Position numbers and translations under genes: made by a program. The notes beneath the pieces were generated by a model. It ran no database searches and was not told where the DNA came from. It worked only from the letters and a program-made list of their open reading frames with translations. A DNA stretch of 64,000 bases from Dastarcus helophoroides (Eukaryota; Arthropoda; Insecta; Coleoptera; Bothrideridae): contig CM053331.1 of assembly GCA_028583605.1 (NCBI GenBank), positions 12,818,857 to 12,882,856 of the forward strand. The letters are read 5' to 3'. Of this stretch, positions 49,701-58,649 are shown piece by piece (within the stretch, counting starts at the first letter, position 1; each line of letters starts with the position of its first letter).

Positions 49701-50025
49701 ACGTTGTAATATAATTTGGCGAAAGCAAAACTGCGGTTATTCCTCTGCAAAACGAAACCACCATTACTCAAGCACAATATACCGCCAATAGTTTGAATTC
49801 TTTGGATTGCAACATTTTAGGCGAAAAATTTATCAAAAGTAACGGAACTTTAATATTGTACTTCTAACTGCTGCAAATCTCTGATAGACTTCCTAATTCC
49901 AAAATAGTATTTTACCGGCATGCTGTGGCCATTGTTGTGAACAGAAAATTTACCTCAGTTTCACTGTTTATCTTCTTTAAGCAGTTAGCGACATGTTTGT
50001 CAACTTCTAGTTTTGTACTGAACAT
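19743..50025 (-). CDS. Nup358: Nup358/RanBP2, giant nucleoporin of the cytoplasmic pore filaments (10 exons)
   Basis: Nup358 binds Ran-GTP and importins at the cytoplasmic face of the nuclear pore. Exons (minus): 50025-49954, 49744-49519, 47857-45101, 39900-36804, 30988-30759, 26651-25404, 24851-24522, 20616-20235, 20184-20001, 19949-19743; phases agree throughout, giving 2910 residues. Domains: N-terminal helical TPR region (FAFAKLYYNVGDYEQARRYV) to about 800; coiled coil about 835-941; Ran-binding domains at about 1245-1381, 1503-1642, 1990-2118 and 2594-2733, each with WKERGVG and MRREQV-like motifs; three RanBP2-type zinc fingers (WECKxC...CxxC) at about 1677, 1746 and 1838; sparse FG motifs; one IR-like motif (LHLPPKFFAYR, about 2161) as in the vertebrate SUMO/Ubc9 region; and a C-terminal PH-like segment (about 2780-2895). 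No cyclophilin domain, as in insects. Introns carry many TEs. Exon 5 may also be read through (see 30652-30988). Confidence 0.93.
20841..21707. mobile_element. Non-autonomous hAT element in Nup358 intron 7
   Basis: The ends are TAGTGTTG on both strands. A perfect 8-base target duplication GTTGTAAC lies at 20833-20840 and 21708-21715. The interior is rich in the subterminal word ATTCGAATAC / GAATCGAATAC in both orientations, likely transposase-binding motifs. No transposase frame. Confidence 0.85.
22390..23600. mobile_element. Inverted-repeat element with satellite centre
   Basis: A segment at about 22420-22605 is repeated in inverted orientation at about 23390-23575. Shared words are CTCTAACGCGTTTCGATAGC, AATCTTTCTTGGTTTCAG and TTTTTGAAGATAAC. 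About 785 bases of AAATTTCGA satellite lie between them. A related fragment (AGTATCTCTCTGAAGATGA) recurs at 28798. No target duplication was defined. Confidence 0.6.
28725..29115. mobile_element. Foldback element, about 390 bases
   Basis: The inverted arms extend over 100 bases: CATAACAATTACATTTTATT (left) pairs with AATAAAATTTAATTGTTATG (right), and GGACCTGGTTTCGCTTTT pairs with AAAAGCGAAACCCAGGTCC. A decayed partial copy of one arm (ACCTGGTTTCGCTTTTCATC) is at about 54560-54670. Confidence 0.7.
29852..30186. mobile_element. MITE family copy 1
   Basis: The terminal inverted repeats are about 60 bases: CTAATCTAGTGTG near the left end and CACACTAGATTAG near the right, extending to TGTACAAA at the tips. 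A diverged full-length copy is at 57545-57882. No coding capacity. The superfamily is not assigned. Confidence 0.75.
30652..30988 (-). CDS. Nup358: Nup358 alternative terminal exon with a membrane-anchor-like end
   Basis: This is exon 5 read through its GTAAGT donor (30753-30758). The frame stays open for 35 further codons and ends at TGA (30652-30654). The added tail contains YLIYSSVFVALAVLIYFQC, a 19-residue hydrophobic run, followed by RKNSS and stop, the form of a tail anchor. Codon wording in the tail is much less AT-rich than the neighbouring intron. The resulting 2162-residue protein would keep the TPR region and Ran-binding domains 1-3 but lose the IR-like motif and domain 4. A 46-base mini-intron (donor at 30758, CTAAC branch-like motif, CAG acceptor near 30713) could instead give a shorter hydrophobic end. 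That the main form splices to exon 6 is well supported; this isoform is inference. Confidence 0.4.
31586..33932. mobile_element. 2.3-kb hAT-type element filled with satellite
   Basis: The ends are TAGAGACGGGATTATATGCA (left) and TAGAGACCGGATTATATGCA (right, opposite strand). A perfect 8-base duplication GTTATTAC lies at 31578-31585 and 33933-33940. Inside are an AACAAATTTGCTTCTAATTT-like minisatellite (about 31700-31930) and then about 1.6 kb of A-rich AAATTTCGA satellite. There is no transposase. It lies in Nup358 intron 4. Confidence 0.88.
33941..36800. repeat. Satellite DNA in Nup358 intron 4
   Basis: No exon was found. Wording is T-rich at about 34560-34990 and A-rich (AAAAAGTCGAAATTT, GAGAAAAA) at about 35040-36640. 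Open frames here (for example 35398-35694) are Lys/Asn/Phe-rich products of the repeats. Confidence 0.65.
40781..44297. mobile_element. 3.5-kb hAT-type element filled with satellite
   Basis: The ends are CAGGGCTTCGAACCG (left) and CAGAGCTTCGAACCG (right, opposite strand). The flanking 8-mers TTTTCAAT (40773-40780) and TTTTCGAT (44298-44305) match at 7 of 8. The subterminal parts are GGTTC/CCGG-rich on both sides; the middle 3.2 kb is AAATTTCGA-type satellite without transposase. It lies in Nup358 intron 3. Related single ends occur near 6735 and 13520. Confidence 0.8.
48022..48854. mobile_element. Outer pogo/Tigger-like element, interrupted
   Basis: The ends are CAGTAGAATGTCTCTGT (left) and CAGCAGAATCCTGTTTT (right, opposite strand), both next to TA dinucleotides, as in the Tc1/mariner superfamily. 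Most of its length is a second element (48094-48767) inserted in it. It lies in Nup358 intron 2. Confidence 0.55.
48094..48767. mobile_element. Inner pogo/Tigger-like element
   Basis: The ends are CAGTAAAGACCCCGCTTAGC (left) and CAGTAAAACCCCGTTTAATG (right, opposite strand), flanked by TA on both sides. The interior is less repetitive than its surroundings and may derive from a transposase gene, but every frame is broken. It is nested in 48022-48854. Confidence 0.7.
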
Positions 50026-50590
50026 GATTAACAAACGATATTAAAAAAAATACACATAAATTAACACTAAATAACGAATATTTTCATCACAGCAACCGTT
50101 AATATAAAAACGCCGTCACCATTTTATTAACTTTGGAAATGACAGCATCATGCCAGAATTTCTGACAGACATGCGCCGGCGCACGCGCACGTGTTTTGAT
50201 CATAGAATATTTATGTCACAATTTTGGCTACAGTCCGCTTTAGATAAATACGCATAAAAGTTGGCGGTGAACTATTAAATCAACCTTTAGATAGGCGACT
50301 ATTTGCATTTAGATAGGCGACTAAAAAAATTACCAGAACTGAAAGCTGGCTTCAACCATTAACATTTTCAGGACTAAAGTCATCTTGAAAATGAGTAAGA
50401 TTTCCAGAAGATCGCTTTTTTTTTCAGCGATGTGCCCATCTCTAATTATCGATGGTTCTTCAGAACTTTCATATTTCTTATTTAAATCTATGCTTCATAA
50501 AATATTATTTTATGGCTAAAATGGTCTTGTCTTTGGTTATAACCTAGAAATAATTTTAAAGAAGTAATAATAGAATTTTTTAAGTAAAAT
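50026..50590. promoter_or_regulatory. Shared promoter region of Nup358 and mRpL27
   Basis: The two start codons are 565 bases apart and point away from each other. A GC-rich block at about 50170-50195 contains the palindrome GCGCCGGCGC-like core and an E-box CACGTG (50188-50193), in sharp contrast to the AT-rich surroundings. Bidirectional use is inferred from the layout. Confidence 0.5.
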
Positions 50591-51127
50591 ATGAACTTTT
50601 TAATACAAAATTGTAAATCAACTCTTTGTTTCAATACAAACCAGATTTTAGAATGTAAGTGATGTAATTTATGGAACTCATGACTTTATTTAAATACTTT
50701 TAGCTTTTGTGAGAGCTGCCAGCAAAAAGACAAGCGGCAGTACAAGAAATTCAAGTCCCAAGGTGCGCCCCAAGCATAGAGGATGGAAAGTACAGGACGG
50801 GCATTGGGTAGAGGCTGGAAGTATTTTAGCGCTGCAAAGAAATTTACGTTTTCATCCAGGTTTAAATGTTGGTTCTGTAGTTCTTTTTTTAATACTTTTT
50901 AAAAAATTAATAAAAATTTATAGGTGGGATTAGGCCGAAATGGAACGTTATTTGCAATTATTCCAGGACATGTAATGATAACATGTGAGAAGACAGATCC
51001 AAATTGGGATCACACATGGGTGCAAAGATGTCACGGCCATAGACAAGGAACAGATTTTTATAAAAAATATTTTAATGTTATTCCAAAACCGCAACATCAG
51101 AATTTTAAACTTATAGATAACGTTTAG
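50591..51127 (+). CDS. mRpL27: Mitochondrial ribosomal protein bL27m
   Basis: This is a large-subunit protein of the mitochondrial ribosome; bacterial L27 lies near the peptidyl transferase centre. Exons are 50591-50654, 50704-50867 and 50924-51127, giving 143 residues. Residues 1 to about 25 (MNFLIQNCKSTLCFN) form a presequence. Then ASKKTSGSTRNS, KHRGWKVQDGHWVEAGSILA and RFHPGLNVGLGRNGTLFAI match the L27 core in order, followed by the animal-mitochondrial C-terminal extension. Both introns are tiny (49 and 56 bases). The exon 2 donor that preserves the conserved LNVGLGRNGT is GTTGGT, an unusual site; GTAGTT nine bases further on would add three residues (VGS). AATAAA lies at 51164. Divergent from Nup358 and convergent with TSEN34. 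Confidence 0.92.
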
Positions 51128-53141
51128 GGTTATCTAGCTGGATACTTGTTGAATAGTTAATTAAATAAAGATGTTCATTACTTTTTGTTTTGTTTTTGAG
51201 ATTATTCCTAGAAAGTTATTTTAAAATAAAGCCAAAAATTTCAAGTTTTTAACCGTCAACATTCAGGAAGTAAAAGTTGTTCCTAAAATTTTGATGTAAA
51301 CCCAAACTTTATGGGAAGTTGTAACAAATGTAAAATTTTTTTATCAAAGATCCCTGCTTAAAATTAATTTTTTTCTTAAAATTGCTATTGTCCAACAGGC
51401 ACTGATCCAGAGGGAAGATGTACATCGACTCTGCACCGAATATGTAATCACAAAAATTGTGGAAGGATTTCAGCCAATCGACCAATTTTTTTAGTCATTA
51501 TTTAGGACACATTTTGAAAGATAAATAATATCACACAAACATTGACCCTCCTTCTGTTCGAAAGGCTTTACCTTATTTTTGGAATTCCAGTTCAACCACT
51601 AAATTTCATCTTTATTTGCAACATTTTTACTTTAACGCTCAACATATCTGGTTTTAAAGTTATGCCTTTCAAAAGTTTTAACTTTGACTTTTTTTCAAAA
51701 TTTTGAGTTGAAATAAGATTTTTGTACAAATTTTAATGTTTTGTCGCTAATGAAATAAATTGTCTTAAAAATTCCAAATTAAAATTTGAAAGTTTTAATA
51801 TTATTTTAAAATTCTGATTTTAAATCTGTCGAAAAAGCGTTATTTTATACATTTCCAGTATTTTCTCAAAATTTTTAGTTTTCCTTTTTTCTAAACTTGT
51901 CATTTAAATTCAAAATATTTTTCTGGAAATTTCAAGTTTGATTTTGTAGGTTTTTTTAGAAATCTTAACTTTTTAACATAATTTCCACATTTTTCCCAAC
52001 ATTCAGAATTTTCTACTTTTTTAATTTGAAGTTAAAATTGGGCAGTTTATTGTTTGAATTTTAAGTTTTTTTTGGATATTTGGAATTTTTCTCAAAACTG
52101 AAATGCAACGCATGTCATGTTAAATGTTTTTCCTAAAATTATAAGTTTAAGCTCGAAATTTTAAGTTTTTTTTAAATTACCAGTATTTTCTCGAAATTCA
52201 GTTTTTCTCAATGTACCATTTTTAGAATTGAAATTTCGACTGTGCGCTGGAAATGTCAACTTTTACTCGAAATATGAAATGCAACTTTATTATCAACATG
52301 CAGAATGAAGACCATTGTTCTTAAAATTTCCAATTTATTTAGTTCTATGAATTTCGAATTTTTTTTTCAAATTTAACCTTAGTATTTTTATTGTTTTTCC
52401 TAAAATTTCAGTTTTAAGATCAAAACTTGAAAAAATTTTATTTTACATATTTATTAAAATTTTGAATTTTCCAAGAGATCAGTGAAATTTTCGAAGTTTC
52501 TTAAATATTACCCTTAATTTTTATAGTTCTTCCTAAAATGGACCTAATAATCCTTAAATTTCGAAATTTTCACATTCTCAAAAATTTCATTTTAAACTTC
52601 ACGTTAATTAATTTTGTTGTTGTGATTAAGTAAATTTCCAAACATTTTTTTTTCAAATTCAGATTTTAAATTTGTATCTATTTTTTTATTTTTTTTCACA
52701 AAATTTCGAACTTACACTTGAAATATAAACTTCTAAAAATTGGGGATTTTTGTATTGTTTCTATAAATTTCAAGCTTTTTCCTCATCTTCAGCTAGAAAT
52801 TGTTTTTTTTTAATTTCGAATTGTTTCCAAAATTTCAATTTTTTCTCAGAATTTCGAGCGTAGGCTTGAAATTTTTGCAACCATCAATTTCGAAAAAAAA
52901 AATTCGAAAATTTCTAAAAAAATATTTTCTCAAATGAATGTAACTTTTATACCTTTGCAATTATTAATTTGGTTGGCTCCTGTAGCAAATGTGCAATCAG
53001 AAACATCACCTTAATTGTACATTTCTATGAAGAACACTGTTTCAAAAAGAACAGAATATTGATAAAAATAACACTATGTCATAATTAGTATAAATAAACG
53101 ATCAACCTTTAGATAACATAAAATTTATTATTAAAATATAA
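51128..53141. repeat. Satellite between mRpL27 and TSEN34
   Basis: No complete gene. Most is T-rich AAATTTC satellite. A short, less repetitive block at about 51390-51500 contains a transposase-like reading frame, listed separately. The polyadenylation signals of both convergent genes are at its two edges. Confidence 0.65.
51393..51494 (+). pseudogene. Possible hAT transposase fragment
   Basis: A 33-codon frame reads QQALIQREDVHRLCTEYVIT and continues KIVEGFQPIDQFF before a stop. The pattern of a helix followed by E/D-x-QP resembles the segment after the BED finger in hAT transposases (a 'MQPFSTVE'-like motif). It is an orphan fragment without neighbouring transposase sequence, so the assignment is tentative. 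Confidence 0.3.
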
Positions 53142-55331
53142 TTAAGCATCTATCCAATTAATAGTAAGATATTTAATTTCATCATTTAACATAGATGCAA
53201 ACACAGCTTTCTTTTTCACCGAACTTCCCAATCTTCCAAACGCAACAATTTCACTTGGATTTAAAGGTTTGGAAATATCATCAACACATTTTATTATAAA
53301 AATAGAGTGGTAGATAATAGGATCACCTAAAACAAAATAAAACTGAAACTATAGTACTATTGTTGACTTTCATGGTAGAGATTTTTTTTACACTTTATGC
53401 AGTAGCTTAGAGATTACTTTATATAAAATACACTATTTTGAAAGCAGCTAAAAATGACAATATAATACTCCCAGCTATGGGGACTAGGAAATATGTTCAC
53501 GAACAAATACCTTATGCATCTTTTAAGAAATTATTAAGTTGCTCTACCAATTTGTTTCTTCAATTCAAAATATATTTTACTGTGATTTTTAAAGTTTTGC
53601 TTACCAAGATAGGCTAAAAAATCTCCACCAAACTTGTGCCCTGGTGTTATATAATAACCTCTTTGCCACAAATCTTTGAATACAGCCGATTTCAATGGAT
53701 TTGTTTTTAAGTTGTCATAGTTTTTTACCTCTGAAGATGAAAAATCTGGAGATTTTAAGAAATTTGCCTTCAGTACTAGGCATAATAAAAAAATGAATTG
53801 ATAATTTATCCACTAAATAATACAGAATTTGTAAACTATATTTAAATCTAAATACAACACATAAATATGACAATTCTATGATGTATTACTAAAATTGTTT
53901 TGTTTTATGTCTTATATGAAACAATTTCACGAAGTAAGAGTTTAAAATATAAATTTGATTTATTGTTGCAAATATCACTAGCAGTAAAAATATCACTTTT
54001 CAATAATTTATTTTAATTCGCTAATTGCCATTTTAATTTTTATTCTATCCTAAAACACACTTACAGATAAAATCAGGTGCGTGTCTACGGACAAATCGAT
54101 GATTTTGTCTGTAGACAATTCAGAGCCAATCTAAAGATAGCCTAGGGGCTTTGTCATGGTTCTGCACCTGCACAATTCAGTTAAACTAGTTTGAAAAATG
54201 CCACAAGTGAACCAGTGACTTGCGGAATTGCTGCTTGTCTAGAGTAACTTATATAACATGGGATTTGTTTTCCATTTGTCTATAAACAACTGCAGAACTT
54301 TGCCTATAGACACAACTTCTGCAATTTTGTCCAATTTTGAGATTTTTATCCCTTAAGCTATTTCGGAGAGAACACATATACGCGATCGCGATCCCGACTG
54401 TGATCAAGATTGCGACCACGAACGTAATATATGAGATTATAATGAAAAACTTCTCAATTATTTAAAGTTTTTCACTTTACTGCTATAATATTTTATTGAG
54501 AAAATTTAGTTCAATTCAATGGTAAAACTAAATGCAGTGCCTAACTATTAAAAAGTGTATCTATAAAAATTTGCTATGGTTTAACCTGGTTTCGCTTTTC
54601 ATCATTTTTAATATTTCTTGTTGTATTTATTATTAATAGAGTTTAATAATTATGAATCTGTCCAATTTTGTTGACAAGTGTGTCATAATTCAAGTTCTAA
54701 TGTGATATGATTTCCCTACCCAGAGGTTGCAATAAAATAGGCCAAATCATATTTTTCTTTGAAATAAGTGGGGCCTTGTTCAGTTCATCTGTGATAATTT
54801 CATCTGCAGTACGAGTATCACCCTTTTTTCTTTTTGCTGCCACTATATCTTCTCTCATTGTTTCTAACTGGCACTTTCTTTTATTCTTATAAATTACTGA
54901 CTCTTCTTCTAAAAGTTTGCTTTCAAATCTTGCAACAGATGATTCCTTTGGAAGTTCCAAAGAAACCAATTTTGCTAATTTTAATTCAATCAATAAAGCT
55001 ACCTCTTCTGGTTGTAGTTTTAAGGGTAATGCTGAAACAAAACATTAAGCAAAACATAGCAATAATTGATAAATAAAAACGGGAAAAGAGAGGAAATCTG
55101 GGGGAATTAGGGGCTATAATCAAAGAAATTACCAATTTATTTATTAACTAACTACCTGGGACTGTATTATTTTGGCCTAGCAATTCTCCAAGGATGCGAT
55201 GGTTTTTGCGGAGCTCGCTCCATTCTGCAAAAATATTATTTAAATAATTAAGACAAATAAAATTGTGAAATAAGTTTGCCTTCAACGGTATAAACAAATA
55301 CGTCATTGTTATGAACCCATAATGAAATCAT
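53142..55331 (-). CDS. Tsen34: tRNA-splicing endonuclease subunit TSEN34 (catalytic)
   Basis: This subunit cuts the 3' splice site of intron-containing pre-tRNAs in the nucleus, in a complex with TSEN2, TSEN15 and TSEN54. Exons (minus) are 55331-55280, 55224-55156, 55031-54720, 53775-53605 and 53326-53142, giving 262 residues (human 310). The start is MISLWVHNNDVFVY. The N-terminal domain includes WSELRKNHRILGELLG; a charged linker follows (KNKRKCQLETMREDIVAAKR). The C-terminal nuclease domain has FGGDFLAYLGDPIIYH and GRLGSSVKK, giving the catalytic triad Tyr200, His208 and Lys240 with the spacing of human TSEN34. Intron 1 appears to use a GC donor (AAG|GCAAAC, CAG acceptor), the only choice found that keeps the frame. 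AATAAA lies at 53124-53129 on the minus strand. Confidence 0.9.
54079..54316. repeat. Dispersed palindromic TTGTCTATAGACAA motifs
   Basis: In TSEN34 intron 3, variants of a TTGTCTRTAGACAA palindrome occur at about 54082, 54104, 54275 and 54299. They may be subterminal motifs of a transposon. No terminal repeats were defined. Confidence 0.35.
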
Positions 55332-55541
55332 CTCAATAAAAGGGTTCCTAGTTATTTATCAGTTCTAAAAGTACTTTTAAAATACAAGTTCAAACTCATT
55401 ATTTACAAAAATATGACCACCTAACCTAATTTTTGTGTGTTCAAACTACAGTACGCTTTGACTATTTATATTATCTAAGACAGTATTATCCTTATCTACT
55501 CGTTTAAATGTCAAACCACAGAATATACAGTTTCTATAGGG

Positions 55542-55752
55542 CAGCGGTTCTGTAACTTTTTTAGTGACGGAATCCTTTTAAAAAACTAAATTTTTAACGG
55601 AACTTTTAACTAATAGCAAAACCAATTATATGTGTATTGTTAATTAGTAATAGTTTCCTCTTTAATACATGTATTGATTTTATTAGGATTGCCGGCGAAG
55701 CCCTAAAGAAGGCTTTGCTGGGGCTCCGCGAAGCACACTTTGAGTAACGCTG
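55542..55752. mobile_element. Small hAT-like element
   Basis: The ends are CAGCGGTTCTGTAAC (left) and CAGCGTTACTCAAAG (right, opposite strand). Flanking 8-mers CTATAGGG and CTCTAGGT agree at 6 of 8. A GGGGCTCCGCGAAGC segment near the right end is typical of hAT-derived elements. 211 bases, no gene. Confidence 0.6.
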
Positions 55753-55772
55753 CTCTAGGTCATACAATAGAG

Positions 55773-56453
55773 CAAGGGTTTTTAACCGGTGATACGCGTA
55801 TCCTTTGGGGTTACGAAAAAATCTGTAAGGGGTACGCTAAGTACAGAAAAAGTATAAAAAGCCCCGCTCTTTGAAAAACAACACTTCTTTTAAAGTAAAA
55901 ACTTATTTAGGCGCCTTAAGCGGCTAAAGATAGGGAATAAATGCCTGGATTTGGCCTATATGTAATACACATCCAGATATAGGGTTTCCTTACCAAAAAA
56001 CGCTATTTGAACTACTTGTCGATTGCTCTACGACTGCGCCACTTCGGACATTTCGTAAAACCTTTCCAACCCTCGGATAATCGGACATCCGATATCGGGC
56101 TAATCAGGGACCGGATAATCCGCCATCGGATAATCCAGCACCGGATAATCTTAGACCCGGCTAATCCGTCATCCGCATAATCCGAAAAATTAGAACATTA
56201 AAAACATATTTTTTTGAAATATTTTGACGTTTGATATATCATAGTTTTAAGTTTTCACTTCTGTCGGCAGTCCCCATAACTGCCCAATTTTTTGTTGTGG
56301 AATATTATTTTCAGCCGAACGATTTTAATTTGGGGCACTTTCATGTCTAGTATCTCTCTTTTTAGTTTTGAAAACATGACAGTCCGATTGGAGTAGGCAT
56401 AGTTAATGATACACAAGAGGGGCACGTGGGTTAAAAAAAATTGAGGCATCTTG
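55773..56453. mobile_element. hAT-like element containing a minisatellite
   Basis: A perfect 8-base duplication CAATAGAG (55765-55772 and 56454-56461) flanks 681 bases. The ends begin CAAGGGTTTTTAACC (left) and CAAGATGCCTC (right, opposite strand), so the inverted repeat is short. Inside at about 56080-56175 is a minisatellite of about 20 bases with the core CGGATAATCC, repeated about six times. Confidence 0.55.
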
Positions 56454-56774
56454 CAATAGAGCGATAGTTATCCAAACGTCAGTTAACCATAACTATAGAA
56501 AAGGGCAACTCGGGATTATTCCAAACAGAGTTAACCGGTTTGAAAATTCACGGTAATCCGTTTCACACCGAGCTGACACAATTTCAAATCGAGTTGACAT
56601 AATTCAAATCTAGTTACCCAGATCGAGTTAGCAGAACGCATCCGACTGTTTCATTCGTTAGTCAATCGGTTTGCTATTATTAAACAAGTTTAGACCAGTT
56701 CCGCCGATTTAAACTGAGTTAGCTCGAGTTAAGTAGACTGGAATTAAATTAGTTTGGCAAATTGAGTTAACTAT

Positions 56775-57133
56775 TGTAAAAGAATGTAATTATAAAGTTT
56801 TATTGGGCATTTTCTAGAAAATTTGATAAGTGGAAGCTGCCGCGATAATAAATTAAACGGCAGATAAGCGCATCAGAAATTTCGGCAAACGATATGCCTT
56901 ATCTGCTGGATTCTTCTAGAACCCGAAACGGGATCTATATATAGGGGGTCCGGTTGGTTTTCCTTCGGTCAGTTAGCAAGTTAGTTAGAAGTCAATGAAT
57001 AAGTTAATTCATTAAACAGTGTTAATTAGTTGGTCAGTTAAATAAATTACAATTGCAGTGTTCCGAGTTCAGTTCGAAAATAAAGCAGTTACAATTCATG
57101 GAGAATTAATCTTCGAATCGATAACGCGCAACA
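56775..57133 (+). repeat. Solo LTR, copy A
   Basis: The 359-base segment starts TG and ends CA, flanked by a 4-base duplication CTAT (56771-56774 and 57134-57137). It contains a TATA box (CTATATATA, about 56935) and AATAAA near 57079. A diverged copy is at 57927-58249. No internal retrotransposon sequence adjoins it, so it is a recombined remnant. Confidence 0.7.
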
Positions 57134-57403
57134 CTATGTATTCCTCTAGCAAACGTAGTAGCAGTCTACTTATACATATATTAATTGCTCCTGTTTTGTT
57201 TATATTCGTTAGCGATAGCAGATATTGTCTCCAACACGATATACTTACCATTATGGTTGCAAATGTAATTAAATTAATAGAAGAAATCGTTTTTTATGGG
57301 TAAAATGTCACCAATGCGACCATTATTAAGGGCACGATTCAGACCAGACCGAGTTGATTCAACGCAGTCTGCCGATAACTCTAGTTAAGCTCAACTCGAT
57401 TTG

Positions 57404-57484
57404 AACCGGTTTAGTAAATCGAGTTGACTGTCCTAATCGGTTTAACTCAAGTTGAACCGGTTTCATAAATCGAGTTGATCATAT
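57404..57484. repeat. CGAGTTGA / AACCGG repeat block, unit 1
   Basis: This block is repeated in direct orientation at 58376-58456. It belongs to a wider field (56510-56770, 57330-57510) of short palindromic words such as AACCGGTTTAA and CGAGTTAAC. Between the two copies lie a MITE and a solo LTR. Confidence 0.55.
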
Positions 57485-57544
57485 CTAAGTTCGAAACGTA
57501 ACTAAACCGAACACCTAGACTGCTGACTGAATATAAATATAAAG

Positions 57545-57882
57545 TGTATAAAACGTTTTCTAATCTAGTGTGCCGCTGTCATTTTTTTGACATATTTACG
57601 TATGTTCCCTACTTGATCCGTATTCATCAGATTGACATTTAATATTTACATAAAAATTCTGCAGTACTATTAGCAATAGAAGAGATCCATTCACGATTGC
57701 TTTTTTGGGCTTTTCGAAAGTAGAATTCAACAATAAAAGTTTTTTTTTGCATTGTAACATCAAATCAATAGAATATTTTTTAAGGTTATGTTTGGTCACC
57801 TGTCGTCGATCAAATAAGGAACATACGTAAACATTACAAAAAATGATAACAGCACACTAAATGAAAAAACTTTTTGTAAACA
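57545..57882. mobile_element. MITE family copy 2
   Basis: Diverged copy of 29852-30186 over its whole length, with the same CTAATCTAGTGTG-type left end and long terminal inverted repeats. No coding capacity. Confidence 0.75.
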
Positions 57883-57926
57883 CGGTATACTCAATCATCG
57901 CCTTTGGTTCAAAAATAATAAATTCT

Positions 57927-58249
57927 TGTAACAAAATGTAATTATAAAAATTTAGTAAGGTATTTTCTAGAAAATTTGATAATGGAAAGCGGCCGCGGTA
58001 ATGAATTATACGTCAGAAAAGCGCTCCAGAAATTTCCACTAACAATAAGTCTTATCTGCTCGTTCCTTCTAGAACTTGGAACGGGATCTATAAATAGACG
58101 GCCCGGTCGGCTTTCCGTCAGTTAGTCAATGAATAAGTTAGTGAGTTAATTAGTTAAGTCAATTATAATTGTAGTGTTCCTAGTTCAGTTTGGAAATAAA
58201 GCGGTTACAATTCACGCAGTATTAATCTTCGAACCGATAACGCGCAACA
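57927..58249 (+). repeat. Solo LTR, copy B
   Basis: 323 bases, homologous to 56775-57133. It starts TG and ends CA, with flanks TTCT and TTAT (3 of 4 match), a TATA box (CTATAAATA, about 58088) and AATAAA near 58195. It ends in the same GATAACGCGCAACA as copy A. Confidence 0.7.
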
Positions 58250-58375
58250 TTATTAAGTTTGATTTTCTTATTTTCTGCTAAGAGAATTCGTATTTTAGAT
58301 TCTATAATATAAGAAAATATGGCACTAATTTACGCTCCTTGGTAATGTACATATTTGAGTAGTTTTTGGGCATGG

Positions 58376-58456
58376 AACCGGTTTAGTAAATCGACTTGAC
58401 TGTCCTAATCGGTTTAACTTGAGTTGAACCGATTTCATAAATCGAGTTGATTATAT
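58376..58456. repeat. CGAGTTGA / AACCGG repeat block, unit 2
   Basis: Direct copy of 57404-57484 with few differences. Just downstream, CCTCACTAAAATAATTCG read on the minus strand after TACAGTGGAA (about 58540-58562) looks like one end of a Tc1/mariner-type element with no partner. Confidence 0.5.
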
Positions 58457-58649
58457 GGTCGTATTTTGAATTATTTTATATGGAAAAAATTGTTTCCCTT
58501 AACGAGAATTTCGCATTGCGAGTAAGATCCTGGAACGAATTATTTTAGTGAGGTTCCACTGTATACTTTACGATTTATATTTACACATTATCAACACTTT
58601 GAGTTCAAAATCAGGAAATTACGAAGGTGTAGAAAGAACATTGAAATAA

